A stretch of 64,000 bases of DNA from positions 124,001 to 188,000 of the forward strand of contig NZ_CANMED010000006.1 of the NCBI RefSeq assembly GCF_947496855.1, read 5' to 3'. Within the stretch, counting starts at the first letter, position 1, and every line of letters starts with the position of its first letter. The notes beneath the pieces were generated by a model, which searched no databases, had not been told where the DNA came from, and saw only the letters and a program-made list of their open reading frames with translations. This document shows, one piece after another, positions 27,611 through 36,974 of the stretch. A program made the position numbers and the translations under genes. Origin of the DNA: an uncultured Aquimarina sp. GTDB taxonomy: Bacteria; Bacteroidota; Bacteroidia; Flavobacteriales; Flavobacteriaceae.

Positions 27611-29101
27611 ATGTATTATATAGGATTTGATATAGGAAGTTCATCTGTTAAAGCAGCGTTGATTGATTCAGAGAACGGCAAAAGTATTGCTTCAATAAAT
27701 GAGCCAAAGGATGAGATGGATATTATCTCAGTAAACAAGGACTGGGCAGAGCAGAATCCAGATTTCTGGTGGGAGTATGTTTGTATTGCTAGTAAACGAT
27801 TATTAAAAGAAAATGCAATTTCTCCTGAGTTAGTTATAGGAATAGGGATTTCTTATCAGATGCACGGTCTTGTTTTGGTAGATAAAGAAGGGAGTTTATT
27901 GAGAAATTCAATTATCTGGTGTGATAGTAGAGCAGTTGATATCGGGAATAAGGCTTTCAAAGAATTAGGAGAAAAAAAATGTAAAAGTAGTTTACTTAAC
28001 TCTCCAGCAAATTTTACTGCGTCTAAATTAAAATGGGTACGAGATAATGAACCTGGTATTTATAAGAAAGCATATAAATTTATGTTGCCTGGCGATTATA
28101 TCGCTTATAAATTTACTGGTACAATTAATACTACTAAATCAGGGTTGTCTGAAGGAATACTATGGGATTACAAAAAACAAGAGTCTGCAAAATGGTTGTT
28201 AGAGTATTATGACATTGACCCAAGCTTAATACCTGATATAGTCGATACGTTTTCGAACCAAGGAGAATTAAATAGTAAAGGAGCTCAAGAAAGTGGTTTA
28301 CAAAAGGGAACTCCTATTTTTTATCGAGCAGGTGATCAACCTAACAATGCTTTATCTCTCAATGTTTTTAATCCGGGAGAAGTAGCATTAACAGGTGGTA
28401 CTTCTGGTGTTATTTATGCTGTAACGGATAATGTATCTGGAAAAGAACCTGTAAAGTATAATAATTTTGCGCACGTTAATTATAGTGAGAATAAGCCAAT
28501 AATTGGTAAGTTACTATGCATTAATGGAGCAGGTATTCAATATAGGTGGTTAAAAGATAACCTTAACCTAGAAACTAATTCATATCAGGCTATGAATGTG
28601 CTTGCTTCAGAAGTTCCGGTAGGATCTAATAATCTACAAATAATACCTTTTGGTAATGGTGCGGAGAGAATGTTTGAAAATAAAACAATAGGAACTCAAA
28701 TCTGCAATATCAATTTAAATAAACACACCCGATCACACATATGTAGAGCAACATTAGAAGGTATTGCATTTTCTTTTGTGTATGGAATGGAAATTTTAAG
28801 AAAAGATGGTGCGAATATAAAGGTGTTAAGGGCTGGAAATGATAATTTATTTAGATCAGAAATTTTTTCTAATACAGTCTCTACATTAATAGATCAAGAA
28901 ATAGAAATTTATAATACAACAGGTGCAATAGGAGCAGCTAGAGCTGCAGGATGGGCTCAAGGTGCATTTAAGGATATTGGTGAGATGATAATAAAAAATG
29001 ATAAAGTCATGACCTACCATCCTTTACACAATAGAGATGATTATCAGTTAGCTTACCAAAGATGGAAAAATGAATTAAATAGAATTTTAAAAAATAAGTA
29101 A
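27611..29101 (+). CDS. xylB: Xylulokinase
   Basis: The 496-residue FGGY-family kinase phosphorylates D-xylulose to xylulose-5-phosphate. It begins [18 protein letters not shown] (phosphate-binding loop), has [15 protein letters not shown] and SIIWCDSRA in the N-terminal half as in Xyl[11 protein letters not shown], and C-terminal ATP-site elements such as GGTSGVIYA and [11 protein letters not shown]. Length is normal. Its stop codon overlaps the start of xylA by one base. The pairing with xylose isomerase fixes the substrate as xylulose with high confidence. The gene heads the xylBA-epimerase operon, downstream of candidate LacI operators. Confidence 0.95.
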   Translation: MYYIGFDIGSSSVKAALIDSENGKSIASINEPKDEMDIISVNKDWAEQNPDFWWEYVCIASKRLLKENAISPELVIGIGISYQMHGLVLVDKEGSLLRNSIIWCDSRAVDIGNKAFKELGEKKCKSSLLNSPANFTASKLKWVRDNEPGIYKKAYKFMLPGDYIAYKFTGTINTTKSGLSEGILWDYKKQESAKWLLEYYDIDPSLIPDIVDTFSNQGELNSKGAQESGLQKGTPIFYRAGDQPNNALSLNVFNPGEVALTGGTSGVIYAVTDNVSGKEPVKYNNFAHVNYSENKPIIGKLLCINGAGIQYRWLKDNLNLETNSYQAMNVLASEVPVGSNNLQIIPFGNGAERMFENKTIGTQICNINLNKHTRSHICRATLEGIAFSFVYGMEILRKDGANIKVLRAGNDNLFRSEIFSNTVSTLIDQEIEIYNTTGAIGAARAAGWAQGAFKDIGEMIIKNDKVMTYHPLHNRDDYQLAYQRWKNELNRILKNK

Positions 29102-30426
29102 TGGTTTTACTAGGAGATAAAGAGTATTTCAAAGGAATAAGTGAAATTAAATTTGAAGGGAAAGAATCTGATAATCCCTTAGCATTTAAGTATTATGATC
29201 CTGAAAGAATTGTAGCTGGAAAAACGCTAAGAGAACATTTTAAATTTGCAATAGCATATTGGCATACCTTCTGTGGTCAAGGGGCTGATCCATTTGGATG
29301 GGGAACCCAAAACTTTGCTTGGGACACATCTTCAGATCCAATTCAAGCAGCAAAAGACAAAGCGGATGCAGCATTCGAGTTTATTAGCAAAATGGGGTTT
29401 GATTACTTTTGTTTTCACGATTTCGATTTGGTTCAAGAAGCCCCATCGTTATTAGAGTCAGAGAAAAGGTTAGTCACAATTGTCGATTATGTAAAAACTA
29501 AGAAAAAGGAATCTGGCATTAAGTTATTATGGGGTACAGCAAATTGTTTTTCTAACCCTAGATATATGAATGGTGCAGCAACTAATCCCGATTTTAATGT
29601 TTTAGCAAGAGCAGGTGCTCAGGTTAAATCGGCATTAGATGCTACCATAGCATTAGACGGAGAAAATTATGTGTTTTGGGGAGGGAGAGAAGGTTATATG
29701 TCTTTACTTAATACAGATATGAAAAGAGAATTAGATCATTTAGCTCGGTTTTTAACAATGTCTAGGGATTATGCAAGAGCAGAAGGGTTTAAAGGCATAT
29801 TTTTTATAGAACCAAAACCAATGGAACCAACAAAGCACCAGTATGATTTTGATACTGCTACGGCTATAGGATTTCTTAAAGAATATGGTTTAGAAAAAGA
29901 TTTCAAGATTAATATAGAGGTAAACCATGCAACGTTAGCACAGCATACATTTCAGCATGAATTAGAGGTAGCGGCAAGTGTAGGAATGTTAGGAAGTATA
30001 GATGCTAATAGAGGAGATTATCAAAACGGATGGGATACAGATCAATTTCCAAATAATATTTTAGAAGTCACAGAAGCTATGTTAGTCTTCCTTAAAGCAG
30101 GTGGATTGCAAGGAGGAGGAGTTAATTTTGATGCGAAAATAAGAAGAAATTCTACAGATTTAGAAGATGTGTTTTTAGCACATATTGGAGGAGCAGATGT
30201 CTTTGCTAGAGCATTGATTACTGCGGATAAAATAATTACTTCTTCTTCGTATGAAAAATTGAGAACAGCTAGATATAGTTCTTTTGATATTGGAAAAGGG
30301 AAAGAGTTTGAAAACGGTACATTAAATTTAAAGGATTTGTACGAAATAGCATCGGATAATGGTGAGTTTTCTTTGCAAAGTGGCAAGCAAGAGCTGTTTG
30401 AGAATATTGTAAACCAATATATTTAA
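29101..30426 (+). CDS. xylA: Xylose isomerase
   Basis: The 441-residue enzyme converts D-xylose to D-xylulose. Characteristic segments are FCFHDFDLV (catalytic His), [55 protein letters not shown] (metal-binding Glu), [18 protein letters not shown] and SIDANRGD. The length fits the longer group of xylose isomerases. It overlaps xylB by one base and precedes the epimerase gene by 73 nt, forming a catabolic operon. It is cytoplasmic and depends on divalent metal, as the family does. Confidence 0.96.
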   Translation: MVLLGDKEYFKGISEIKFEGKESDNPLAFKYYDPERIVAGKTLREHFKFAIAYWHTFCGQGADPFGWGTQNFAWDTSSDPIQAAKDKADAAFEFISKMGFDYFCFHDFDLVQEAPSLLESEKRLVTIVDYVKTKKKESGIKLLWGTANCFSNPRYMNGAATNPDFNVLARAGAQVKSALDATIALDGENYVFWGGREGYMSLLNTDMKRELDHLARFLTMSRDYARAEGFKGIFFIEPKPMEPTKHQYDFDTATAIGFLKEYGLEKDFKINIEVNHATLAQHTFQHELEVAASVGMLGSIDANRGDYQNGWDTDQFPNNILEVTEAMLVFLKAGGLQGGGVNFDAKIRRNSTDLEDVFLAHIGGADVFARALITADKIITSSSYEKLRTARYSSFDIGKGKEFENGTLNLKDLYEIASDNGEFSLQSGKQELFENIVNQYI

Positions 30427-30499
30427 TAGCTTTACAAAAGTTTTTTAAAATGTTATAGTAGCGCCAAATATTAGTTATATAAAATAACAGTTGTGAAAA

Positions 30500-31531
30500 A
30501 TGACTCATATAATCGTGGATAAAAAGGAATATACTGATTGTGTTTCTATAGTACTCGCAAATGATCAAAGAACTAAGTTAACCTTAACTAATTTTGGAGC
30601 ATCAATTGTAAGTTTAGAAATTCTGAATAAAAGAGAAGAATTTATCAATGTTATAGTCGGTTTAGACGCTATTGATGCCTATAAAGAAATCTCGGTTCAT
30701 CCAAGTGCTAAGTTTTTAGGAGCTTCTATCGGAAGGTATGCCGGTAGAATTCGTAAAGGAGGTTTTGTGCTTAACGACTATAAATATGAGTTGTATGAAA
30801 AAGCAGGAGTTAATTTGCATGGAGGGTTAGAAGGTTTTGATAAAAAATTTTGGAAAGTTGACTCGATCGATCACGATACAAATACCGTTATTTTTTCGTA
30901 TTACAGTAGGCACATGGAAGAAGGATATCCAGGTAATCTAGAGGTAAAAGCAATCTATCAATTATCAGATGATAACAATGTAATGATTACCTATAAAGCA
31001 TTTTCGGATCGAGATACTTTTGTAAACCTTACGAATCACGCGTATTTTAATCTCAATGGTTCAAATAATATTTTGGATCATTCATTGTTTTTGGATTGCC
31101 CTGAATATTTAGAAGTTGATACGCAACAATTACCAACAGGAGAGCTAAGATTAGTTAATGATACTAAGTTTGATTTTTTAGAGCCTAAAAACTTAGCATC
31201 ATTAGAAAATTTTGGTCTAATAGATGATACCCTTATTTATAATGCTAAAAATGGAGCGTCAATTGATAAAATCAAAGCTAGATTGATTGCTCCAAAGAGT
31301 GGTTTACAAATGGAAATCAAAACAAATCAACCAGCAGTAGTGATTTATACTCCAGAAAATTTCCCTAATTGGAATTTTAAAAATCAAACAAGATACGATA
31401 GTTTTCCAGCTATTTGTTTTGAGAACCAGAATTATCCTGATGCACCTAATCATCATCATTTTCCATCTGCTTTACTAAAAGCAGGAGAAGAATATGAAAA
31501 CACAAGTATTTTTGAGTTTTCGATTATTTAA
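30500..31531 (+). CDS. Aldose 1-epimerase (mutarotase)
   Basis: The 343-residue protein interconverts alpha and beta anomers of aldoses. Seen: KLTLTNFGASIVSLE, GASIGRYAGRIRKG, NLHGGLEGFDKKFW (catalytic His), VNLTNHAYFNLNG (second catalytic His) and the C-terminal PAICFENQNYPDAPNH, which holds the catalytic Glu of galactose mutarotases. There is no signal peptide. Placed after xylA, it probably supplies the anomer used by xylose isomerase (inference). It ends 30 nt before the convergent regulator gene; I see no strong terminator between them. Confidence 0.9.
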   Translation: MTHIIVDKKEYTDCVSIVLANDQRTKLTLTNFGASIVSLEILNKREEFINVIVGLDAIDAYKEISVHPSAKFLGASIGRYAGRIRKGGFVLNDYKYELYEKAGVNLHGGLEGFDKKFWKVDSIDHDTNTVIFSYYSRHMEEGYPGNLEVKAIYQLSDDNNVMITYKAFSDRDTFVNLTNHAYFNLNGSNNILDHSLFLDCPEYLEVDTQQLPTGELRLVNDTKFDFLEPKNLASLENFGLIDDTLIYNAKNGASIDKIKARLIAPKSGLQMEIKTNQPAVVIYTPENFPNWNFKNQTRYDSFPAICFENQNYPDAPNHHHFPSALLKAGEEYENTSIFEFSII

Positions 31532-31561
31532 AATGATAAAGTAGTTTCCCCTGCCCTATTG

Positions 31562-32593
31562 TTAATGAAGACGTTTTGTAGATTCTCTCTCGATTAGGTT
31601 TGTTTTTATTACTTTGGTAGTATAAGAGGTTTCTATGTTTTCGTTTTCTATTTTGTCAATAAGAATTTTTGCAGCAGCTTCACCAAGATAAATACTGTGT
31701 TGACTTACAGTGGTAATAGATGGTGTTACATGACGAGGAAGAACACCATTAGTAAAGCCTATGATAGAAATATCTTCCGGTACCTTATATCCTTTAGATA
31801 ATACCATTTTTAGAGTGCTAACGGCAGAATCTTCTTCAAGACACAGTATCGCATCTACTTTTTTCGAGTCAAGCAATATTTTTAGCAAAGTATTAATATC
31901 ATTGAATTCATCAACCTTAAGTATTAAGTCTTCATCAATTAGGATACCCGCTTCCGTAAGTGCTTTTTTATACCCTTTTAGTCTAAGTTTTCCAACACTA
32001 AGTTGGTGTATGTTAGAAACTATTGCAATGTTTTTGCAATTGGTTTTAATAAAATAATTAACAGCATTAAAGGCTCCTTCTTCGTCATTTACAATAACCT
32101 TATCACATTCTATCTCATCAGTAACTCTATCAATCATTATGATTGGAATTCCTTGATTTATAGCGTTCCGAAAATGTTTAAAGTCTCTTTTGATTTGTGT
32201 TTCTTCTGCAATTGATAAAATGAATCCATCTAAATCTGAATTTTTTAATAGCTCCATAGCAGCAACTTCCTTTTCTCTAGATTCGTTAGAAATACATGTA
32301 ATAATATTATATCCTTTTTCTGTTGCAATCTTTTCGATACCTACAAAAACTTTGGTAAAAAAGTGATTAAGCATATTGGGTATAATTACACCTATCGTTT
32401 TAGTGCTTTTATGTCTTTCATTTGCAAAAGCGCTATTATTGGATTTGTATTGGAGCTCTTTTGCATATTCCTGAATCATAGATTTAGTGCTATTGCTGAT
32501 TTCATAGCTATCATTAAGAGCTTTTGAAACGGTCGCAATGGAAACATTAAATTTTTTTGCAATATCCTTTAATGTGATTCTCTTTTTTTTCAT
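31562..32593 (-). CDS. LacI-family transcriptional regulator, probable xylose repressor
   Basis: The 343-residue protein has an N-terminal LacI helix-turn-helix and hinge (ITLKDIAKKFNVSIATVSKA) and a periplasmic-binding-like effector domain (TIGVIIPNMLNHFFTKVFVG; VDAILCLEEDSAV; PEDISIIGFTNG; SITTVSQHSIYLGEAAAKIL). It lies convergent to xylBA-epimerase and divergent from the GH11 gene region. ACGAAAA/TTTTCGT palindromes upstream of xylB, GH11 and GH8 are its likely operators, with xylose or a xylo-oligosaccharide as likely inducer. Those links are inferences from location. The gene starts from an ATG within an A/T-rich leader. Confidence 0.9.
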   Translation of the reverse strand: MKKKRITLKDIAKKFNVSIATVSKALNDSYEISNSTKSMIQEYAKELQYKSNNSAFANERHKSTKTIGVIIPNMLNHFFTKVFVGIEKIATEKGYNIITCISNESREKEVAAMELLKNSDLDGFILSIAEETQIKRDFKHFRNAINQGIPIIMIDRVTDEIECDKVIVNDEEGAFNAVNYFIKTNCKNIAIVSNIHQLSVGKLRLKGYKKALTEAGILIDEDLILKVDEFNDINTLLKILLDSKKVDAILCLEEDSAVSTLKMVLSKGYKVPEDISIIGFTNGVLPRHVTPSITTVSQHSIYLGEAAAKILIDKIENENIETSYTTKVIKTNLIERESTKRLH

Positions 32594-32744
32594 ACTAGTT
32601 TTTAAAGATGTTTTTGACTAAATAATGGCTAAGAGTTGTTTATTCTGAGATATCAAAATTTTCTGAAAGGTTTTAATAAGTTATTCGTAAAGATCAAGTA
32701 AATGAAGCTTCCTTGTAAAGTAATCTTAATAATTTAATTTGTAA

Positions 32745-32921
32745 GGATGTGAAGTTCTAATTGCAACAAAATTTGTAAAGATTGCTTCAAATATTTTAGA
32801 GCTACCTCTTTTTGAAGGATTGGAAGTGAATAGGTATTTCATTTTCTTAGAGTACTTCTTAGAAGATAGTATTTTTAAAAGTAAGTTGGATCATTACCTT
32901 CAGAATGAAACATATAAATAA
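32745..32921 (+). pseudogene. Orphan coding-like fragment without start codon
   Basis: Within the 546-nt gap before the GH11 gene, a frame starting just after a TAA at 32742 runs 58 codons to a TAA at 32919. It reads like real protein (for example VNRYFIFLEYFLEDSIFKSK and LDHYLQNETYK) but has no ATG and no identifiable family. It could be the 3' relic of a deleted gene. Chance cannot be excluded for an AT-rich frame of this length. The rest of the gap holds the operator and promoter listed next. Confidence 0.35.
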
Positions 32922-32945
32922 TTGTTTTTCAGGTTTTTATGAGTT

Positions 32946-32962
32946 TACGAAAAGTTTTCGTA
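32946..32962 (+). promoter_or_regulatory. Perfect palindromic operator TACGAAAA-G-TTTTCGTA upstream of GH11
   Basis: The 17-bp sequence TACGAAAAGTTTTCGTA is a perfect inverted repeat around a central G. It lies about 50 nt upstream of a -7 box and about 180 nt before the GH11 xylanase gene. A near-identical palindrome lies before the GH8 gene and related half-sites before xylB. It is the best-formed site of the inferred LacI regulon. Confidence 0.65.
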
Positions 32963-33012
32963 GAATTAGATTTAAAATGAATAAAATTATCAATTGTTTT
33001 TATATTGAATCA

Positions 33013-33020
33013 TAATTTTG
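33013..33020 (+). promoter_or_regulatory. -7 box (TAATTTTG) of the GH11 gene
   Basis: TAATTTTG fits TAnnTTTG; a TTG lies 16 nt upstream (32994-32996), a little short of the preferred spacing. The predicted leader then contains TTTAACACAAATTCACTT, close to the AACACAAACTCAAC leader motif of the astacin genes. Confidence 0.4.
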
Positions 33021-33139
33021 AGCATTAACTAAATTTTTAACACAAATTCACTTGTATTCATAATCAATTAATCTCAAAAGATTATTGATAATAATTGAAT
33101 ATGAATTTTTGAATCACTCTAACTTTAAAACATGTAATT

Positions 33140-33862
33140 ATGAAAACACTTTTAAGCATTTCAGTATTTTGTTTGTTTTTATTTACCAATTGCTCTGACG
33201 ATTTGGATTCTGATAACCTGCCAGAAACAATAGAACTCGAACAAAAATCGATAGATAGTAATGGCTACATTAGCGATAATCGTACCGATGGATATAATAA
33301 AGGTTATTTTTGGACCATTTATAAAGAAGGAGGATGGGGTAGACTTAGATTTCCTCAAGCCAATCAATACAGTGGTAATTTTGAGATTGAATATAAAAAT
33401 AATCAAGATATTGTTGGAGGAAAAGGATGGTCAACAGGTAATGGTAGAAGAATAAACTATAACATAGGACTGCTGCAAGGGTCGTACAATTTTGTTGGTG
33501 TATATGGATGGACACAAACGCCACTTATAGAATATTATGTGGTAGAAAAAGGTAGTATTACAGGTCAAAATCAAAACAGAAACTATACTGTAAATAATAA
33601 GAATTACAAATTCAAGAAACAATTAAGGTCCAATGCTCCTTCAATTTTAGGGACTAAAACATTTTATCAATATATAAGTGAGCACGGTAATGCTTCTACT
33701 GGTTCTAATCAACAAGTTCATATGCAAGCACATATTAATCATTGGAATAAGTATGGTGGTCATAAACCAGAATGGGGAAATCTTAGGGATTTTGATTATC
33801 AAGTTTTCGGTATCGAATCTTATACCGGTAATTGGGGAAAAATTAATGCGAGTATTTGGTAA
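33140..33862 (+). CDS. GH11 endo-1,4-beta-xylanase lipoprotein
   Basis: The 240-residue protein has a lipoprotein signal (SVFCLFLFTNC) followed by SDDLDSD, an acidic surface-export signal. The rest is a GH11 beta-jelly-roll: NKGYFWTIYKEGGW, IVGGKGWSTGNGRRINYN, YGWTQTPLIEYYVVE with the nucleophile Glu131, PSILGTKTFYQYIS (thumb region) and VFGIESYTGNWG with acid/base Glu226. Both catalytic glutamates are present, so it should be active. GH11 enzymes cut beta-1,4-xylan internally and are relatively intolerant of side chains. Anchored on the outer membrane, it would start xylan attack for the downstream SusCD system. A perfect palindromic operator lies upstream. Confidence 0.9.
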   Translation: MKTLLSISVFCLFLFTNCSDDLDSDNLPETIELEQKSIDSNGYISDNRTDGYNKGYFWTIYKEGGWGRLRFPQANQYSGNFEIEYKNNQDIVGGKGWSTGNGRRINYNIGLLQGSYNFVGVYGWTQTPLIEYYVVEKGSITGQNQNRNYTVNNKNYKFKKQLRSNAPSILGTKTFYQYISEHGNASTGSNQQVHMQAHINHWNKYGGHKPEWGNLRDFDYQVFGIESYTGNWGKINASIW

Positions 33863-33886
33863 TTAGTACATGAAAAATTAAAAACT

Positions 33887-33915
33887 ATAAGGCCGATTCA
33901 TTGTTTCGGCTTTAT
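33887..33915 (+). terminator. Possible weak terminator after GH11
   Basis: AAGGCCGA and TTCGGCTTT form a short stem with an 8-nt loop 25 nt after the stop, but the T-run is poor. It may only reduce read-through into the FGE-domain gene. Confidence 0.35.
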
Positions 33916-33967
33916 GGTTTTACAAGTTTATTAAAAACAGAAAGGCTATTAATTTTTTGATTTAATA

Positions 33968-34816
33968 ATGAAAAGAGTTTTATTCTATTTTTTTGCTGGA
34001 TTCTTAATGATGTTTTATTCCTGTAACCAGGAAGAAACGAAGAGAATTATAAATGATAATTTGATTTTAGTCAAAGGAGGAACCTTTATAAATAAGCAAT
34101 CTAATTTATATGGAAAAAATGCTTATGTGAATGATTTTTACATAGCGAAAAGTGAAGTTACACAAAAGGATTGGATAGCGGTTATGGGAAACAATCCATC
34201 TCGATTTAAAGGAGATAGTCTACCTGTCGAAATGGTCAGTTGGTATGATTGTGTAGAGTTTTGTGTCAAAAAAAGCATAGCAAAAGGATTGAGACCTTAT
34301 TATAAAATTTATAAAGATTCTATTGACAAGTTTAATGATTCCGAGTTCGATAGTATTAAATGGCTAGTCAAGAAAAATCCAAAAGCAAATGGATATCGCT
34401 TGCCCACTGAAGTCGAGTGGGAGTATGTTGCAAGCGGCGGTCAGTTAAGTAAAAATTATTCATATAGTGGAAGCAACAATATTGATGAGATTTCCTGGTA
34501 TTGGAGAAATAGTGGAGATACTATTTTAAAAGAAAAATGGGATTACCGTCTTCTAGAACAAAACCGATGTAAAACACATCGTGTAGGCACTAAAAGCCCC
34601 AATGAGCTTGGCTTATATGATCTTACAGGAAATGTTAGAGAATGGTGCGATGATTGGTATGAAGATGAAGGAATACCTCGTGGACATTTTCGCTCGCAAA
34701 GAGGTGGCGGATGGATTGGCCTTGAAACTTACTCCAAAAACGACGACAGAGATTATTTTGAAGCTAGTGGTGTAGGGCCAGATCAAGGTTTTCGTATCTG
34801 TAGGAATAAACCTTAA
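33968..34816 (+). CDS. FGE-sulfatase (SUMF1-like) domain lipoprotein
   Basis: The 282-residue protein has a lipoprotein signal (GFLMMFYSC) and one formylglycine-generating-enzyme-like domain: LVKGGTFIN, KSEVTQKDWIAVMGNNPSRF, LPVEMVSWYDCVEFC, GYRLPTEVEWEYVASGG, GLYDLTGNVREWCDDWY, SQRGGGWI and GFRICRN. The fold is certain. True formylglycine generators modify sulfatases in the periplasm and need two active-site Cys near the C-terminus. Here I see only one (RICRN), and no sulfatase gene is in the window. The protein is therefore more likely a binding or structural member of the superfamily. It lies between GH11 and the sugar symporter on the same strand. Confidence 0.82.
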   Translation: MKRVLFYFFAGFLMMFYSCNQEETKRIINDNLILVKGGTFINKQSNLYGKNAYVNDFYIAKSEVTQKDWIAVMGNNPSRFKGDSLPVEMVSWYDCVEFCVKKSIAKGLRPYYKIYKDSIDKFNDSEFDSIKWLVKKNPKANGYRLPTEVEWEYVASGGQLSKNYSYSGSNNIDEISWYWRNSGDTILKEKWDYRLLEQNRCKTHRVGTKSPNELGLYDLTGNVREWCDDWYEDEGIPRGHFRSQRGGGWIGLETYSKNDDRDYFEASGVGPDQGFRICRNKP

Positions 34817-35016
34817 AAACATACTTTATTTTCTTTCGCTAATATTGTTAACTGATATAGCATTTTGATTTTCTGATATTCTCTCTCTTTACGATTAGGA
34901 ACTATTAAAAGAGTAAAATTCAAGGCACTTGAATGAATATAGTTTCTTGTACATCATAATTTACAGTATTTGCTTCAAATCTTCCATTTAATTAAGGGGT
35001 CACATAATAGTTTTGG

Positions 35017-35042
35017 TTTTTACTTAAAATTTTAAGTAAAAA
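35017..35042. promoter_or_regulatory. 26-bp perfect palindrome upstream of the symporter gene
   Basis: TTTTTACTTAAAA is followed directly by its exact reverse complement, giving 13+13 bp with no spacer. As it lacks a loop and a downstream T-run, it is more likely a dimeric protein-binding site than a terminator. It lies about 50 nt upstream of the -7 box TAGGTTTG. The half-site differs from the ACGAAAA sites, so a different regulator is likely. Confidence 0.45.
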
Positions 35043-35088
35043 TTAAACGATTTATCAAATGATGTTTTCGAAAATTGCTAATCGTTTA

Positions 35089-35096
35089 TAGGTTTG
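35089..35096 (+). promoter_or_regulatory. -7 box (TAGGTTTG) of the symporter gene
   Basis: TAGGTTTG matches TAnnTTTG and lies 103 nt upstream of the start codon. The upstream -33 element is unclear. Confidence 0.35.
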
Positions 35097-35199
35097 TAAA
35101 TATTTTATTCAGTAACATAATAAATGAGATGATCATTTAGCACTGAATTACTAGAAGTTTTAAACAACACAAATTTTTATAATTAACCAAAAAGGATTT

Positions 35200-36867
35200 A
35201 TGGAATCAGTCTTAGAAGAATTGGATTGGATAGTATTAGGTATTTATTTTTTAGCACTTATTGGAGTAGCAGTCTGGGTAATATTACAAAAGAATAAGGA
35301 TACTGCGGATTATTTTTTAGCAGGGCGTAATGTAGGTTGGTTTGTTATTGGAGCTTCAATTTTTGCATCTAATATTGGATCAGAACATGTGGTTGGTCTG
35401 GCAGGAACTGGTTTTGAATCTGGAACTCCAATGGCACATTATGAGTTGCACGCTTGGATAGTATTGCTTTTAGGTTGGTTATTTCTTCCTTTTTATATTA
35501 GAAGTGGAGCGTATACTATGCCTGAGTTTTTAGAAAAACGATTTGATAGTAGATCACGTTGGTTCTTATCACTTTTTTCTTTGGTTGGTTATGTAATTAC
35601 CAAAGTTTCGGTAACTATATATGCTGGAGGAATTGTAGTTTCTGAGTTACTGGGCGTCTCTTTTTGGGGAGGTGCCATTGGTATTGTGATATTTACAGGG
35701 ATTTATACAGTCATAGGAGGAATGAAAGCGGTAATTTATACGGAGACCTTACAGACAGTCATTCTTATTTTAGGTTCTTTGATAATCACTTATCTTGGAT
35801 TGCAAGAAGTCGGTGGATGGGGAGAGCTCACAACAACGGTAAAAGCAGTAAGTCCAGAGCATTTTAATATGTGGCGACCGATGAACGATCCTGACTTTCC
35901 GTGGACAGGTCTGCTAATTGGAGGTACTATTGTAGGGATTTGGTATTGGTGTACAGATCAGTATATTGTTCAACGAACATTGGCTGCAAATAATATAAAA
36001 ATAGGAAGACGAGGAGCAATTTTTGGGGCGTATCTAAAGTTACTACCAATTTTTATCTTTCTGATTCCTGGAATTATTGCTTTTGCGTTAACTATTCAAA
36101 ATCCAGAAGTATTTAGTGTTGAAAAGGCAGATAGAGCGTTTCCTATGTTAGTAAAAACTTTGTTACCTGTTGGCTTAAAAGGTTTAGTAGCAGGAGGATT
36201 GATAGCCGCATTGATGAGTTCTTTGGCTTCTGTGTTTAATTCCTGTTCTACAATTTTCACAATAGATATTTATAAGAAATTAAAACCCGAAAAAACGGAA
36301 AAAGAGTTGATTAAGATTGGTAAAATAGCTACAGCTTTTATTGTAGTACTTGGGATCTTTTGGATTCCTGTAATGGAAAAAATAGGAGGAGGAGTAATGT
36401 ACCAATACTTGCAAAATGTACAGTCTTATATCGCACCTCCCGTAACTACAGTTTTTTTATTAGGTGTTATCTGGAAACGTGTAAACTCCAAAGCTGCAAT
36501 CACAACTTTACTGGCAGGACTCGCTTTATTAATAGTTCGTTTAGGTACAGAAATATTTTATCAACCAGAAATTTTTCATTTTAAAGAAACGGGAGAGCAA
36601 ATAGCTACAGGTATTGCATATGCTTTTGCAACTATTAATTTTGCACATATGGCCATCTTTATGTTTATTTTTTCTGTTATTTTATGTATTTCGGTTAGTC
36701 TAGCTACGAGTCCTCCAGATTACCAATTAATCAGAGGATTGGCCTTTGGTACATTAACAGAGTCTGAAAAACAAGATGCAAAGGGAAGTTTTACTTGGTT
36801 AGATGTGATTTTATCCATATTATTGGTGGTTCTCGTTATAGTAGTATTAACCTATTTTACTGGCTGA
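35200..36867 (+). CDS. Sodium:solute symporter (SSS/SGLT family), probable xylose or xylo-oligosaccharide uptake
   Basis: The 555-residue inner-membrane protein has about 14 hydrophobic helices. Family features include TADYFLAGRNVGWFVIGASIF, ASNIGSEHVVGLAGTGFESG, YTMPEFLEKRFDSRSRW, YTVIGGMKAVIYTETLQT, IWYWCTDQYIVQRTLAA and LIAALMSSLASVFNSCSTIF, all typical of the SGLT-like sugar branch. These carriers use the sodium gradient to bring monosaccharides into the cell. Its place between the xylose catabolic genes and the xylan SusCD cluster points to xylose as substrate (inference). The hybrid regulator gene follows 107 nt downstream on the same strand. Confidence 0.88.
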   Translation: MESVLEELDWIVLGIYFLALIGVAVWVILQKNKDTADYFLAGRNVGWFVIGASIFASNIGSEHVVGLAGTGFESGTPMAHYELHAWIVLLLGWLFLPFYIRSGAYTMPEFLEKRFDSRSRWFLSLFSLVGYVITKVSVTIYAGGIVVSELLGVSFWGGAIGIVIFTGIYTVIGGMKAVIYTETLQTVILILGSLIITYLGLQEVGGWGELTTTVKAVSPEHFNMWRPMNDPDFPWTGLLIGGTIVGIWYWCTDQYIVQRTLAANNIKIGRRGAIFGAYLKLLPIFIFLIPGIIAFALTIQNPEVFSVEKADRAFPMLVKTLLPVGLKGLVAGGLIAALMSSLASVFNSCSTIFTIDIYKKLKPEKTEKELIKIGKIATAFIVVLGIFWIPVMEKIGGGVMYQYLQNVQSYIAPPVTTVFLLGVIWKRVNSKAAITTLLAGLALLIVRLGTEIFYQPEIFHFKETGEQIATGIAYAFATINFAHMAIFMFIFSVILCISVSLATSPPDYQLIRGLAFGTLTESEKQDAKGSFTWLDVILSILLVVLVIVVLTYFTG

Positions 36868-36974
36868 TAATTATATCGGTATAAATCTAATTTCTTAAAC
36901 TTGAAGGGTATTAAAAATCAACGAAATACAATAAAACATGCTATATTTATTCTTAGGTACTGGAATATCAATTT

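Larger units (their letters stand above)
34817..35199. other. Regulatory gap upstream of the sodium/sugar symporter
   Basis: No coding frame is apparent in 383 nt. It contains GGTCAC (34998-35003), the 26-bp palindrome and the -7 box listed separately, and an AACAACACAAATTTTTATAA leader just before the ATG. Confidence 0.45.

Noticed and set aside
33261-33622. Alternative frames overlapping the GH11 gene
   Set aside because: The GH11 frame has both catalytic Glu residues and family motifs; the others show no domain.
35664-36584. Alternative plus-strand frames inside the symporter gene
   Set aside because: Low-complexity shadows of a clear SSS transporter.
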